Source: an uncultured Aquimarina sp.
GTDB taxonomy: Bacteria; Bacteroidota; Bacteroidia; Flavobacteriales; Flavobacteriaceae
Length of the DNA: 64,000 bases
Direction: 5' to 3'
Assembly: GCA_947501475.1 (NCBI GenBank)
Contig: CANMWA010000006.1
Coordinates: 124,001 to 188,000 of the forward strand
Both the position numbers and the translations under genes were made by a program. How positions within the stretch are numbered: position 1 is the stretch's first letter; every line of letters starts with the position of its first letter. This document shows positions 25,856 through 34,794 of the stretch, one piece after another. The notes below the pieces were generated by a model. The model searched no databases. It saw nothing but the letters and a program-made list of their open reading frames with translations, and was not told the origin of the DNA.

Positions 25856-27124
25856 TTAATTTGTGATATTAACAGAGTTTCCCGTTCCCTTGCCAATAGC
25901 TCTATCGTATCGTGCGGCAGGGGCTCTATAGTATGGGATTATGGTGTACTCGTTTTCTGTTTCATCAAAATTACCACTAATAAATCCTGGATCTATAGTC
26001 CCGTCAGGTCTTAAAAGAACATATTTATAATTGTAAAAACCTTGTTTGAATAAAGTTTTAGTGTGGTAGATGCCTCTTTCTTTGTCGTACTCTAATCGTG
26101 TAGAATCATTAAGGTTAAAGTTATTGAAATTACTATAAATATGAAGCTCTCCATTGTTAAGAGGTTCGTGACATTCTAGAGAAAAATGCATCCAAACATA
26201 GTCTGCTTCAACGTTGCTATTTTCTGCATCTAGATTACGAATTACAAAACTGCCATTAATATCTGGATTATAGGTGTATTTTCTATTCGCTCTAACAATA
26301 TTAGTGTATAGGTAGTTGTGATAAATATCTTTGAGTTCAATGCTACGGGTTCCTAAATTTGAGGCTCTAATATCTTTGCTGTCGAAAGATAAATATTCAT
26401 TTCCTCCCCAAAAACTTGATTCTTGATCATATTTATAAACCAATTTATCAGCAATAGTAAATTGAGGAATCAGGTTAGTAATACTGTTTTTGATATCATT
26501 ATTTTGAATGATCAATGTTTTTACAGATCGTTTAGGGTTTCTTAAAATTTCATTAGGTGAACTTATTTCGAATTGAACTGATTGTTTAGCATTTATATGC
26601 TTTAAATCCCTCGATCTCTTTGTGTATACTTTGACTGATGTTAAAGGTTCGTAGATGATAAATTTTCTCGAAAACACTACTTCGTCGTCATCATTATAGA
26701 TCTCTAATATGTAATTTCCGCTTACTTTAAGTCTTTTAGTGTCTTCATTTGGTATAGCTAAAGTATAGTGGCTATATAATTGTAAGGTGTTGAAAGAGTT
26801 TTCGTAATTCACGATCCTAATCTCATCAAAGCCATCCATATATTCGTTTTTGTATAAAACAGATGGTGTCCAGTCAAAATTATAGTGTTTTATTCTATAA
26901 TAATAATCAGCCTCATCGCCATTAATATCGTCAAAGGTAATTGTGATAGGATCTCCTAATTTGATTATTGGTATACTGGCAAATTCAGTATCTCCTTTAA
27001 ATTGTATAGTTTTGATGTAATTAACAGCTGCTATTTCTTCAGTTATAGATTGAGCAATAGATAAATGCCAGCTACACAGAGAAAATGTAAAAAACAATAA
27101 GAATTGTTGAAGTTTATTAAGCAT
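25856..27124 (-). CDS. DUF5103 / type IX secretion Plug-like protein
   Basis: The 422-residue periplasmic protein has a signal peptide (cleaved after SLCSWHLSIA|Q, about residue 24) and an all-beta pattern of several Ig-like sandwiches. The opening IKTIQFKGDTEFASIPIIKLGDPITITFDD, read in shorter pieces such as YYYRIKHYNFDW and SPNEILRNPKRSVKTL, matches the DUF5103 family. This family includes the Plug protein that closes the SprA translocon pore of the T9SS in F. johnsoniae. Whether this copy is the Plug itself or a paralogue needs comparison. It is divergent from nqrA. Confidence 0.75.
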   Translation of the reverse strand: MLNKLQQFLLFFTFSLCSWHLSIAQSITEEIAAVNYIKTIQFKGDTEFASIPIIKLGDPITITFDDINGDEADYYYRIKHYNFDWTPSVLYKNEYMDGFDEIRIVNYENSFNTLQLYSHYTLAIPNEDTKRLKVSGNYILEIYNDDDEVVFSRKFIIYEPLTSVKVYTKRSRDLKHINAKQSVQFEISSPNEILRNPKRSVKTLIIQNNDIKNSITNLIPQFTIADKLVYKYDQESSFWGGNEYLSFDSKDIRASNLGTRSIELKDIYHNYLYTNIVRANRKYTYNPDINGSFVIRNLDAENSNVEADYVWMHFSLECHEPLNNGELHIYSNFNNFNLNDSTRLEYDKERGIYHTKTLFKQGFYNYKYVLLRPDGTIDPGFISGNFDETENEYTIIPYYRAPAARYDRAIGKGTGNSVNITN

Positions 27125-27268
27125 TATAAGAATATTATGGTTGTAAAGATAAACAAAATGTATGCCTAAAGAATAAAGTGTATTTCTTTAACAGGAAATC
27201 TATTATTTAGAAACGTTATAAATAAAATCTTATAGCGCCGCCAGCTTTCACTTACGTGTTTTAATTAT

Positions 27269-27276
27269 TAAATTTG
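27269..27276 (+). promoter_or_regulatory. Candidate -7 element of the nqr operon (TAAATTTG)
   Basis: An exact TAnnTTTG match ending 36 bases before the nqrA start. No -33 TTG is seen, so the promoter assignment rests on this element and its position. Confidence 0.5.
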
Positions 27277-27312
27277 CACGATTTTTTTAGTTAATTAACA
27301 TAGACTACAAAT

Positions 27313-28668
27313 ATGTCAAAAGACATTCGTATCAGAAAGGGCTTAGACATTAAGCTTGTTGGCGAAGCAGAGAAAACTACTGCAAATGCTACCAGAAGTA
27401 ATGTTTACGCAATTAAGCCTGACGATTTTCACGGTATAGTGCCAAAAGTTATTGCAAAACAGGGTACAGAAGTTAAAGCCGGCGAACCACTTTTTCACTC
27501 AAAATCAAATGAGCAAATGCTTTTTCCGTCTCCAGTTAGTGGAGAAGTTGTGGAAATTGTACGTGGAGCCAAAAGAAAAATTTTAGCTTTTAAAATTCTT
27601 GCAGACAAAGAGCAATCCTATGCAGACTTTGAGGTAAAAGATGTAAATGCTATGAGTGGAGATGAGGTTAAAACCCATCTTTTACAATCTGGTTGTTGGC
27701 CTTTTATAAAGCGACGACCTTATGATGTAATAGCTAATCCTGATGTAGCTCCAAAAGCTATATTTATTTCAGGGTATACAACAGCACCACTTGCGGCAGA
27801 TAGTGATTATATTCTTCAAGGAAGAGAAAAAGAAATTCAGGTAGCGGTTACTGCTTTAAGTAAATTAACTCAAGGAGAAGTACATATTTCTGTTGGTAAG
27901 AAAAGTAATTCTCTACTAGAAGGATTAGACCATAGTACACTTCATAAAATCTCAGGGCCACATCCTGCGGGTAATGTAAGTGTACAAATCGCTAAGATTG
28001 ATCCGATTAATAAAGGAGAAGTGGTTTGGGTTGTAAGCCCTCAAGATCTCGTAATTATAGGAGAACTATTACTTACAGGTAAATTTAATGCAGAAAGAAC
28101 AATTGCTCTTGCAGGTTCTTCTGTAAAGAATCCTAAATATTATAAAACCAAGATTGGAGCAGAGGTTGCATCAGTTGTATATAATTCTGGAGTTAATGAT
28201 GAAGGAAACATACGAGTGATTAGTGGTGATGTACTTACCGGGGAAAATGTAAAACCAGATGGGCATTTAGGATATTATCACAGTAGTATTACTGTGATTC
28301 CAGAAGGAGATGATTATGAACTTTTTGGTTGGAATAAACCTATATTCAATAAAATTTCACCTTCAAGAGCCTTAACGTTCTCTTGGATGTTCCCAAATAA
28401 AAAATATGCTCTTAATACAAATACTAATGGTGAGCATAGAGCTTTTGTGGTTACCGGAAACTATGAGAATGTATTTCCGTTAGATATTTACCCATTACAG
28501 TTGTTGAAGGCTTGTGCGGTAAATGATCTAGATGCTATGGAGCAATTAGGTATGTATGAAGTGGCTCCCGAAGATTTTGCCCTTACCGAATTTATTTGTG
28601 TGTCCAAACAGCCACATCAGCAAATTATAAGAGAAGGGTTAGACTTAATGTTAAAAGAAATTGGATAG
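27313..28668 (+). CDS. nqrA: Na+-translocating NADH-quinone reductase subunit A
   Basis: NqrA is the peripheral subunit of the sodium-pumping NADH:quinone oxidoreductase. The 451 residues contain an N-terminal segment (IRIRKGLDIKLVGEA), the barrel-sandwich PKVIAKQGTEVKAGEPLF and FPSPVSGEVVEI, and the C-terminal SLBB-like and DUF-type regions ending in LKEIG. Length and order fit the family (about 445). It is first in an uninterrupted nqrABCDEF operon. The gene ends four bases before the nqrB ATG. Confidence 0.97.
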   Translation: MSKDIRIRKGLDIKLVGEAEKTTANATRSNVYAIKPDDFHGIVPKVIAKQGTEVKAGEPLFHSKSNEQMLFPSPVSGEVVEIVRGAKRKILAFKILADKEQSYADFEVKDVNAMSGDEVKTHLLQSGCWPFIKRRPYDVIANPDVAPKAIFISGYTTAPLAADSDYILQGREKEIQVAVTALSKLTQGEVHISVGKKSNSLLEGLDHSTLHKISGPHPAGNVSVQIAKIDPINKGEVVWVVSPQDLVIIGELLLTGKFNAERTIALAGSSVKNPKYYKTKIGAEVASVVYNSGVNDEGNIRVISGDVLTGENVKPDGHLGYYHSSITVIPEGDDYELFGWNKPIFNKISPSRALTFSWMFPNKKYALNTNTNGEHRAFVVTGNYENVFPLDIYPLQLLKACAVNDLDAMEQLGMYEVAPEDFALTEFICVSKQPHQQIIREGLDLMLKEIG

Positions 28669-28672
28669 TGCT

Positions 28673-29899
28673 ATGGGATTAAAAGATAAATTACATAAAC
28701 TAAAACTTAAATATAAAGGCAAAAAGATGGCTCCTGCATTTAATGCAATCCATACATTTTTGTATTTGCCAAACGAGACTACACACTCTGGTTCTCATGT
28801 ACGTGGTGCAGATGATTTGAAACGTACTATGAATACAGTTATCATGGCTTTGTTACCATGTTTAATATTTGGGATGTTTAATGCTGGATATCAGCATCAT
28901 CTTGCAGCCGGAGAAATAGAAGCTGTAGCTAATGGTTTCTTTAGTGCTGGATTTTGGACTTTAGATAATCTTACTGTTGGGCTATGGAAAGTGCTGCCAT
29001 TGGTTGTTATTTCTTATGGAGTTGGGCTTGGAGTAGAATTTTTATTTGCCGTTATTAAAGGACACGAAGTAGAAGAAGGATATTTGGTAACAGGAATGCT
29101 AGTTCCTCTTATTGTGCCAGTTGATACTCCTTTATGGATGTTGGCTATAGCAGTAATTTTTGGAGTAGTTATAGGAAAAGAGGTATTTGGAGGAACAGGA
29201 ATGAATATTCTTAACCCTGCACTTACCATTAGAGCATTCTTATTCTTCGCTTATCCAACATGGATGTCGGGAGACAAAGTATGGGTGCATGGTGCTGTAG
29301 AACGAGCAAATGAAATAGCAGGAGGAGCACAATTAGATGCCATTTCTGGAGAAACTGTTTTGGGCGCATTAGCTCAAGGAAAAGATTTTTCATATTCAGT
29401 TTCAGATATGTTCTTAGGGTTTATTCCTGGTTCTGTTGGAGAAACTTCTGCATTATTGATCTTATTAGGAGGATTATTCTTGATCTTTACCAAAATCGGA
29501 AGCTGGAGAATTATGCTAAGTGCCGCTTTGGGTGCTTTAGTAATGGGATTAATTTTTAATGGAATTGCAAATGCAGGATGGATTAGCGAAGGAAGTAAAT
29601 TCTATAGTTTGATGAGTACAGAATTTTGGCATCACCTAATTATTGGTGGTTTTGCTTTTGGAGTTGTGTTTATGGCAACAGATCCAGTTACAGCATCTCA
29701 AACCAATAAAGGAAAATGGATCTATGGGTTCTTTATCGGATTTATATCTATACTAATTAGAGTATTTAATCCAGCATACCCAGAAGGAGTAATGTTAGCA
29801 ATATTATTAATGAATGTATTTGCTCCTACAATTGACCACTATGTGGTGCAAGGGAATATCAAGAAGAGAATGAAACGTTTAAAACTAAAAACTGCTTAA
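28673..29899 (+). CDS. nqrB: Na+-translocating NADH-quinone reductase subunit B
   Basis: NqrB is a membrane subunit carrying covalent FMN and riboflavin, and part of the quinone and Na+ path. The 408 residues begin MGLKDKLHKL. About ten membrane segments follow, with VTGMLVPLIVPVDTPLW, GGTGMNILNPALTIRAF and FMATDPVTAS. The flavin-attachment segment reads LDAISGETVLG with the acceptor Thr at 228. The usual S-G-A-T is S-G-E-T here. The frame allows a TTG start at 28661 that would overlap nqrA, but ATG 28673 fits homologues. FMN is attached by ApbE, encoded at the end of the block. Confidence 0.97.
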   Translation: MGLKDKLHKLKLKYKGKKMAPAFNAIHTFLYLPNETTHSGSHVRGADDLKRTMNTVIMALLPCLIFGMFNAGYQHHLAAGEIEAVANGFFSAGFWTLDNLTVGLWKVLPLVVISYGVGLGVEFLFAVIKGHEVEEGYLVTGMLVPLIVPVDTPLWMLAIAVIFGVVIGKEVFGGTGMNILNPALTIRAFLFFAYPTWMSGDKVWVHGAVERANEIAGGAQLDAISGETVLGALAQGKDFSYSVSDMFLGFIPGSVGETSALLILLGGLFLIFTKIGSWRIMLSAALGALVMGLIFNGIANAGWISEGSKFYSLMSTEFWHHLIIGGFAFGVVFMATDPVTASQTNKGKWIYGFFIGFISILIRVFNPAYPEGVMLAILLMNVFAPTIDHYVVQGNIKKRMKRLKLKTA

Positions 29900-29901
29900 T
29901 C

Positions 29902-30657
29902 ATGGCAATGAATACCGATAAAAATTCATATACAATCATATTTGCCGTAGCAATGGTAGTTGTGGTTGGTTCATTATTAGCATTTACTGCATCCTCATTA
30001 AAAGGTAGAATAGATGCAAATAAGCGAACAGAAAAGCAACAGAATATTCTATTTGCAATGGGTATTGCAGATACCGAAGACCCTAACGAATTCGTGCCGG
30101 CAGAAAAAGCACAAGAGTTATTTGATCAGTATGTAGGAGATGAGCAATACATCATTACAGGAAGTACTGCGCAAAAAACTACTGATGCATTTAATATCGA
30201 AGTAAAAAAAGAAAATGATAAGCTAAAACAGGATGCTAACTACCAAAGAAAGATGCCTTTGTTTATTGGAAAAAAAGATGGACAAGAGTATTATGTTGTA
30301 CCCATGAGAGGTAATGGACTTTGGGATGCAATCTGGGGCTATGTTTCTCTGGATAAAGAATTCAAAACTGTAAAGGGAGCATTTTTTGACCATAAAGGAG
30401 AAACGCCAGGTTTAGGAGCTAATATAAAAGAAGCATATTTTAGAGACGACTTTATTGGCGAAAGTATTGTTGATGCTTCAGGTAATTACAAAGGAATTAC
30501 AGTAAAGAAAGGTAACGCAGATCCTAAAAATGTAAGAAAAGATGATAATGCAGTTGATGCGATGGCTGGTGCTACAATAACCGGAGATGGTGTTACTGCA
30601 ATGGTGAAAAAGGGAATAAAGATGTATCAACCTTATTTCGAAACTTTAAAAAAATAA
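29902..30657 (+). CDS. nqrC: Na+-translocating NADH-quinone reductase subunit C
   Basis: The 251 residues have one amino-terminal membrane anchor (about 12-31) and a periplasmic FMN-binding domain. The flavin-attachment motif DAMAGATIT contains the acceptor Thr at residue 225, the same number as in Vibrio cholerae NqrC. GNGLWDAIWGYV and KGETPGLGANI complete the FMN-binding signature. It lies two bases after nqrB and three bases before nqrD. Confidence 0.97.
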   Translation: MAMNTDKNSYTIIFAVAMVVVVGSLLAFTASSLKGRIDANKRTEKQQNILFAMGIADTEDPNEFVPAEKAQELFDQYVGDEQYIITGSTAQKTTDAFNIEVKKENDKLKQDANYQRKMPLFIGKKDGQEYYVVPMRGNGLWDAIWGYVSLDKEFKTVKGAFFDHKGETPGLGANIKEAYFRDDFIGESIVDASGNYKGITVKKGNADPKNVRKDDNAVDAMAGATITGDGVTAMVKKGIKMYQPYFETLKK

Positions 30658-30660
30658 GAG

Positions 30661-31353
30661 ATGGCTGAAGTAACAGAAAAAGAAATTAAAGTAAAAGAGC
30701 CAAAAGAGCCTTTGTTTTCGTCGAAAAACAAAAAATTACTAACAGATCCTCTTGCAGATAATAACCCAATTACGATCCAAGTATTAGGGATTTGTTCTGC
30801 ATTAGCAATCACCGCACAACTAAAGCCATCTATAGTTATGGCGATTTCAGTAATTTTTGTACTAGGGATTGGTAATGTTGTTATCTCTTTAATGAGAAAC
30901 ATTATACCATCAAAAATTAGAATTATTGTTCAGTTAGTGGTGGTAGCTGCTTTAGTAATTGTAGTGGATCAGGTATTAAAAGCTTTTGCATATACACTAA
31001 GTAAAGAACTTTCTGTATTTATCGGATTGATTATCACAAACTGTATTATCATGGGGCGTTTTGAAGCCTTTGCCTTGGGTAATGGCCCTTGGAAATCATT
31101 CCTAGATGGAGTAGGTAATGCTGCAGGATACGGTGTGTTATTAGTTATCGTAGCATTTTTTAGAGAGCTTTTAGGGTCAGGAACATTATTTGGTGCAAAA
31201 GTATTGGGAGATCCAATCGAGAAAACAGGATTATATGCAATTGGATATGAAAATAATGGATTTATGGTATTAGCGCCAATGGCATTGATAACTGTAGGGG
31301 TTATTATCTGGATCCAAAGAAGTAGAAATAAAGCATTAATCGAAGATCATTAA
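30661..31353 (+). CDS. nqrD: Na+-translocating NADH-quinone reductase subunit D
   Basis: The 230-residue membrane protein has six transmembrane segments, the Nqr/Rnf DE family fold. Segments visible include NPITIQVLGICSALAITAQL, IGLIITNCIIMGRFEAFAL (with the Cys of the intramembrane iron-sulfur site in NCI), FRELLGSGTLFG and FMVLAPMALITVG. NqrD and NqrE are homologous and together hold the 2Fe-2S centre. There is a soluble N-terminal charged tail (KEIKVKEPKEPLF). Confidence 0.96.
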   Translation: MAEVTEKEIKVKEPKEPLFSSKNKKLLTDPLADNNPITIQVLGICSALAITAQLKPSIVMAISVIFVLGIGNVVISLMRNIIPSKIRIIVQLVVVAALVIVVDQVLKAFAYTLSKELSVFIGLIITNCIIMGRFEAFALGNGPWKSFLDGVGNAAGYGVLLVIVAFFRELLGSGTLFGAKVLGDPIEKTGLYAIGYENNGFMVLAPMALITVGVIIWIQRSRNKALIEDH

Positions 31354-31364
31354 AATAAAGAAAC

Positions 31365-32081
31365 ATGGAATATTTAGAGTTATTTTTAAAATCGATCTTT
31401 ATAGATAATATGGTATTCGCATTCTTTTTAGGAATGTGTTCTTATCTGGCGGTATCCAAAAAAGTATCTACTGCTGTAGGTCTCGGAGCTGCAGTAATAT
31501 TTGTATTGGCAATCACAGTGCCATTAAACTTCTTATTAGATAAATATATTCTTAGAGAAGGTGCTTTGGTATGGTTAGGACCAGAATATGCAGATTATGA
31601 TTTAAGTTTCTTAACCTTTATACTTTTTATTGCTACGATTGCAACTATGGTGCAATTAGTAGAAATTATAGTAGAGAAGTTTTCTCCAGCATTGTATAAT
31701 TCATTAGGTATATTTTTACCATTAATTGCAGTAAACTGTGCAATTCTTGGTGGATCTTTATTTATGCAGCAAAAAGAATTCGCAACGATATCACATGCTG
31801 CAGTCTATGGTATAGGATCTGGTATTGGTTGGTTCTTGGCAATTCTTGCTATTGCAGCAATTAGAGAAAAAATTAGATACTCAAATGTACCTGCTCCTCT
31901 GCGAGGATTAGGAATCACCTTTATCCTTACGGGATTAATGGCTATTGGTTTTATGAGTTTTGGAGGGATGTTAACTGGTGGTGATGAAGAAGAGAAAAAA
32001 GAAACTAAAGCTGCTCAAATTGAAGAAAAAAAGACTACAAAAGAAGTAGCCGAAAATACTAACGTTACAATACTTAAATAA
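31365..32081 (+). CDS. nqrE: Na+-translocating NADH-quinone reductase subunit E
   Basis: The 238-residue six-helix membrane subunit is homologous to NqrD. It includes [37 protein letters not shown] (Cys of the iron-sulfur site) and [19 protein letters not shown]. After the last helix the protein carries about 35 extra residues, highly charged ([17 protein letters not shown]), beyond the roughly 200 residues of Vibrio NqrE. The stop codon is one base from nqrF, so the charged tail is intact and not a frameshift. Confidence 0.96.
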   Translation: MEYLELFLKSIFIDNMVFAFFLGMCSYLAVSKKVSTAVGLGAAVIFVLAITVPLNFLLDKYILREGALVWLGPEYADYDLSFLTFILFIATIATMVQLVEIIVEKFSPALYNSLGIFLPLIAVNCAILGGSLFMQQKEFATISHAAVYGIGSGIGWFLAILAIAAIREKIRYSNVPAPLRGLGITFILTGLMAIGFMSFGGMLTGGDEEEKKETKAAQIEEKKTTKEVAENTNVTILK

Positions 32082-32082
32082 T

Positions 32083-33390
32083 ATGATATTTTTAGCGTCA
32101 ACAATTGGAACAATCGCTATTACCATTATTTCATTTTTGATTTTAACTTTGGTTCTAGTTGGGATTTTATTATTTGCAAAAGATAAATTATTACCATCAG
32201 GACCTGTAAAAATCACAATTAATGGTGAAAAAGAAATAGAAGTAGCTTCTGGGAGTACATTATTGTCTACTCTTGGAAATGAAAAAATATTTTTACCATC
32301 TGCCTGTGGAGGAGGAGGAACCTGTATTCAGTGTGAATGCCATGTACTAGAAGGAGGAGGAGAAGCATTACCGACAGAAACACCCCACTTTTCTCGTAAA
32401 GAGTTACAACACGGTGCTCGTTTAGCTTGTCAGGTAAAGGTAAAACAAGACATGAATATCGAAATTCCAGAAGAGGTATTTGGTATCAAAAAATGGGAAG
32501 CTGAAGTTGTGCGTAATTACAACGTTGCTTCATTTATTAAAGAATTTGTAGTACGTATTCCAGAAGATATGGGATACAAAGCTGGAGGATATATTCAAAT
32601 TGAAATTCCACAGTGTGAAATCAAGTATTCTGACATCGATATTACGGCTCACCCTGAAGAGCATGAAACTCCAGATAAGTTTCAGGCAGAATGGGATAAA
32701 TTTGGTTTATGGCCATTAGTAATGAAAAATAATGAAACCATAGAGCGTGCATATTCTATGGCTTCTTACCCTGCAGAAGGTAGAGAAATTATGCTGAATG
32801 TGCGTATTGCTACCCCGCCATGGGATAGATCAAAAAATGGATGGATGGATGTAAACCCAGGGGTTGCTTCATCGTATATTTTTGCACAAAAACCAGGAGA
32901 TAAAGTAGTGATTTCTGGTCCTTATGGAGAATTCTTTATTAACGAATCAGAATCAGAAATGCTTTATGTAGGTGGTGGAGCAGGTATGGCACCAATGCGT
33001 TCGCATCTTTATCATTTATTCAGAACATTACAAACAGGACGTAAAGTAACCTATTGGTATGGTGGTCGTTCTAAAAGAGAATTGTTCTACTTGGACCATT
33101 TTTATGACTTAGAAAAGAACTTTCCTAATTTCAAATTTTATTTGGCACTATCAGAACCATTAGAAGAAGATAATTGGAAAGTAAAAAGTGATATCAATGC
33201 TGAAGGTGATGGATTTGTTGGATTTATTCATAATTGTGTAATTGATAATTATTTGAATCACCATGAATCACCAGAAGATATTGAATTGTATTTCTGTGGA
33301 CCACCATTGATGAACAAAGCTGTTCAAAAGATGGGAGAAGATTTCGGTATCCCTGACGAGCATATCAGATTTGATGACTTTGGAGGATAG
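32083..33390 (+). CDS. nqrF: Na+-translocating NADH-quinone reductase subunit F
   Basis: NqrF is the NADH-oxidising subunit. The 435 residues comprise an N-terminal membrane helix (about 8-28), a 2Fe-2S ferredoxin domain with CGGGGTCIQCECH and a distant RLACQVKV Cys, then an FAD domain (RAYSMASYP near 223) and an NADH domain (YVGGGAGMAPMRSH, WYGGRSKRELFY, YFCGPPLMNKAV). It is the last gene of the operon, followed by a strong terminator. Confidence 0.97.
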   Translation: MIFLASTIGTIAITIISFLILTLVLVGILLFAKDKLLPSGPVKITINGEKEIEVASGSTLLSTLGNEKIFLPSACGGGGTCIQCECHVLEGGGEALPTETPHFSRKELQHGARLACQVKVKQDMNIEIPEEVFGIKKWEAEVVRNYNVASFIKEFVVRIPEDMGYKAGGYIQIEIPQCEIKYSDIDITAHPEEHETPDKFQAEWDKFGLWPLVMKNNETIERAYSMASYPAEGREIMLNVRIATPPWDRSKNGWMDVNPGVASSYIFAQKPGDKVVISGPYGEFFINESESEMLYVGGGAGMAPMRSHLYHLFRTLQTGRKVTYWYGGRSKRELFYLDHFYDLEKNFPNFKFYLALSEPLEEDNWKVKSDINAEGDGFVGFIHNCVIDNYLNHHESPEDIELYFCGPPLMNKAVQKMGEDFGIPDEHIRFDDFGG

Positions 33391-33428
33391 ACACATTGTG
33401 TCTTTTGCATAAAAATCAATAATTTATT

Positions 33429-33461
33429 AAAACCGACACATTTAATGTGTCGGTTTTTTTA
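33429..33461 (+). terminator. Terminator of the nqr operon
   Basis: An 11-bp stem AAACCGACACA/TGTGTCGGTTT with a TTTAA loop is followed by a T run, 40 bases after the nqrF stop. Confidence 0.88.
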
Positions 33462-33490
33462 CTTTTAAAGAATAAAGATTATCTAGACGT

Positions 33491-34369
33491 ATGAAAAAAT
33501 ATGTTATATCAATTACTGTGATAGTTATTTTATTGCTGATATTCAAGAGTACTGTAAAAGGCAAGATGGTAGCAAATCATATACAAAGTAAAGTTACCAC
33601 TGCAATATCGAAACCTAACTATATAAGCGAAGACGGAGATTCTATTTCTACTAGGGTATTAGTTCCAGATGGGTATAAAAGAGTAGAATATAATAAAGGT
33701 TCTTTTCAAGAATATCTTCGTCATTATAAATTAAAGCCTCACGGAAGCAAGATTATCAATTACGATGATAGTGAGTATTTTGCGCAAGATTGGCATGATG
33801 CAATTTTAGAAGTACCAGTACCATCTAATGGTTTGCAACAATGTGCAGATGCATTGATGAGAATTAGGTCTGAGTACTTATGGTCAACTAATAAAAAAAA
33901 TAAAATTGGATTTAATTTTACATCAGGTCACTATTGTTCTTGGTTAAAATATGCAGAAGGGTATAGACCAAAAATTAAAGGAAACAAGGTTACGTTTCAC
34001 AAAACGGCATCTGCTAATCATTCTAAAGCTAATTTTTATAAATATCTAAACTTGATATATATGTATGCCGGAACATTATCAATGCATAATGAACTTCAAA
34101 AAATAACTGTAAAAGATATTAAAATTGGAGATATGCTTGTTAAACCAGGATCTCCAGGTCATATCGAGATTATTGTTGATGAAGTTATAAATGCGCAAGG
34201 AGATAAAATGTATCTTTTGGCTCAAGGTAATACCCCAGCGCAAAGTGTATGTTTACTCAAGAATTTTGAAGATACTGCCATCTCGCCTTGGTACAAATTT
34301 AATCAAAATCAGCCCGTAGACACACCTAGTTATTATTTTGATGAGGCACAATTTATACGGTTTAAATAA
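33491..34369 (+). CDS. DUF4846 family protein
   Basis: The 292-residue protein has an N-terminal hydrophobic segment (about 4-20, signal anchor or signal peptide). The DUF4846 pattern follows: VPDGYKRVEYNKGSFQEYLRHYKLKPHG is its first core (in pieces), then LQQCADALMRIRSEYLW, TSGHYCSWLKYAEGY, IGDMLVKPGSPGHIEIIVDE and LLAQGNTPAQSVCLLKN. The function of the family is not known. The GSPGHIEIIVD His and later Asp recall NlpC/P60-type hydrolases, but no clear Cys nucleophile block is seen. It lies downstream of the nqr terminator, so is probably transcribed separately. Confidence 0.8.
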   Translation: MKKYVISITVIVILLLIFKSTVKGKMVANHIQSKVTTAISKPNYISEDGDSISTRVLVPDGYKRVEYNKGSFQEYLRHYKLKPHGSKIINYDDSEYFAQDWHDAILEVPVPSNGLQQCADALMRIRSEYLWSTNKKNKIGFNFTSGHYCSWLKYAEGYRPKIKGNKVTFHKTASANHSKANFYKYLNLIYMYAGTLSMHNELQKITVKDIKIGDMLVKPGSPGHIEIIVDEVINAQGDKMYLLAQGNTPAQSVCLLKNFEDTAISPWYKFNQNQPVDTPSYYFDEAQFIRFK

Positions 34370-34392
34370 TTCAAATTTTCTTATTTAGATTG

Positions 34393-34400
34393 TATCTTTG
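34393..34400 (+). promoter_or_regulatory. Candidate -7 element of the 34408 gene (TATCTTTG)
   Basis: An exact TAnnTTTG match ends eight bases before the ATG at 34408, so the transcript would be leaderless or nearly so. It also explains why the upstream in-frame start at 34390 cannot be used. Confidence 0.5.
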
Positions 34401-34407
34401 TTGCCTT

Positions 34408-34785
34408 ATGACTAGGATACTTACCAAACAAGAATTACATAACCTTGCGATGAATATCGTAGGAAAAGAACTAGAGAAAAAAGGCTTCGAATTTATAGCC
34501 ATCAATAGTAAATTAGGTAAGCACCCACAATTTGTATGTATCGATACATCCAATCAACGATATTTTGTTGTGGTTAAGGCAATTTCATATCCCGATAATC
34601 CCCATAATTATGATATGATCTGGATGGAGTCTTTTAAAAAACATGCCAGAGAACAAGATGCTAAAGTATTTTATGCAGGAGTGGGATTGCAAAATGCAGA
34701 AGACCCTAATAAGCCAGTTTTTTTAAATGAAGATTATATTTTAGAATATGCTGGTTTGCAACCTATTGAAACACATCTGAATTAA
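34408..34785 (+). CDS. Conserved small protein next to apbE, function unknown
   Basis: The 125-residue soluble protein has a helix-rich start (ILTKQELHNLAMNIVGKELEKKGFEF). A mixed alpha/beta core follows with HPQFVCIDTSNQRYFVVVKAISYP and AKVFYAGVGLQNAEDPNKPV. I recall this family as a regular companion of nqr/apbE in Bacteroidota, where it is sometimes mislabelled as an Nqr F subunit. The core resembles a degenerate PD-(D/E)XK-like fold, but I see no convincing catalytic set. It sits nine bases upstream of apbE in the same direction. Confidence 0.7.
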   Translation: MTRILTKQELHNLAMNIVGKELEKKGFEFIAINSKLGKHPQFVCIDTSNQRYFVVVKAISYPDNPHNYDMIWMESFKKHAREQDAKVFYAGVGLQNAEDPNKPVFLNEDYILEYAGLQPIETHLN

Positions 34786-34794
34786 ACAGATACT

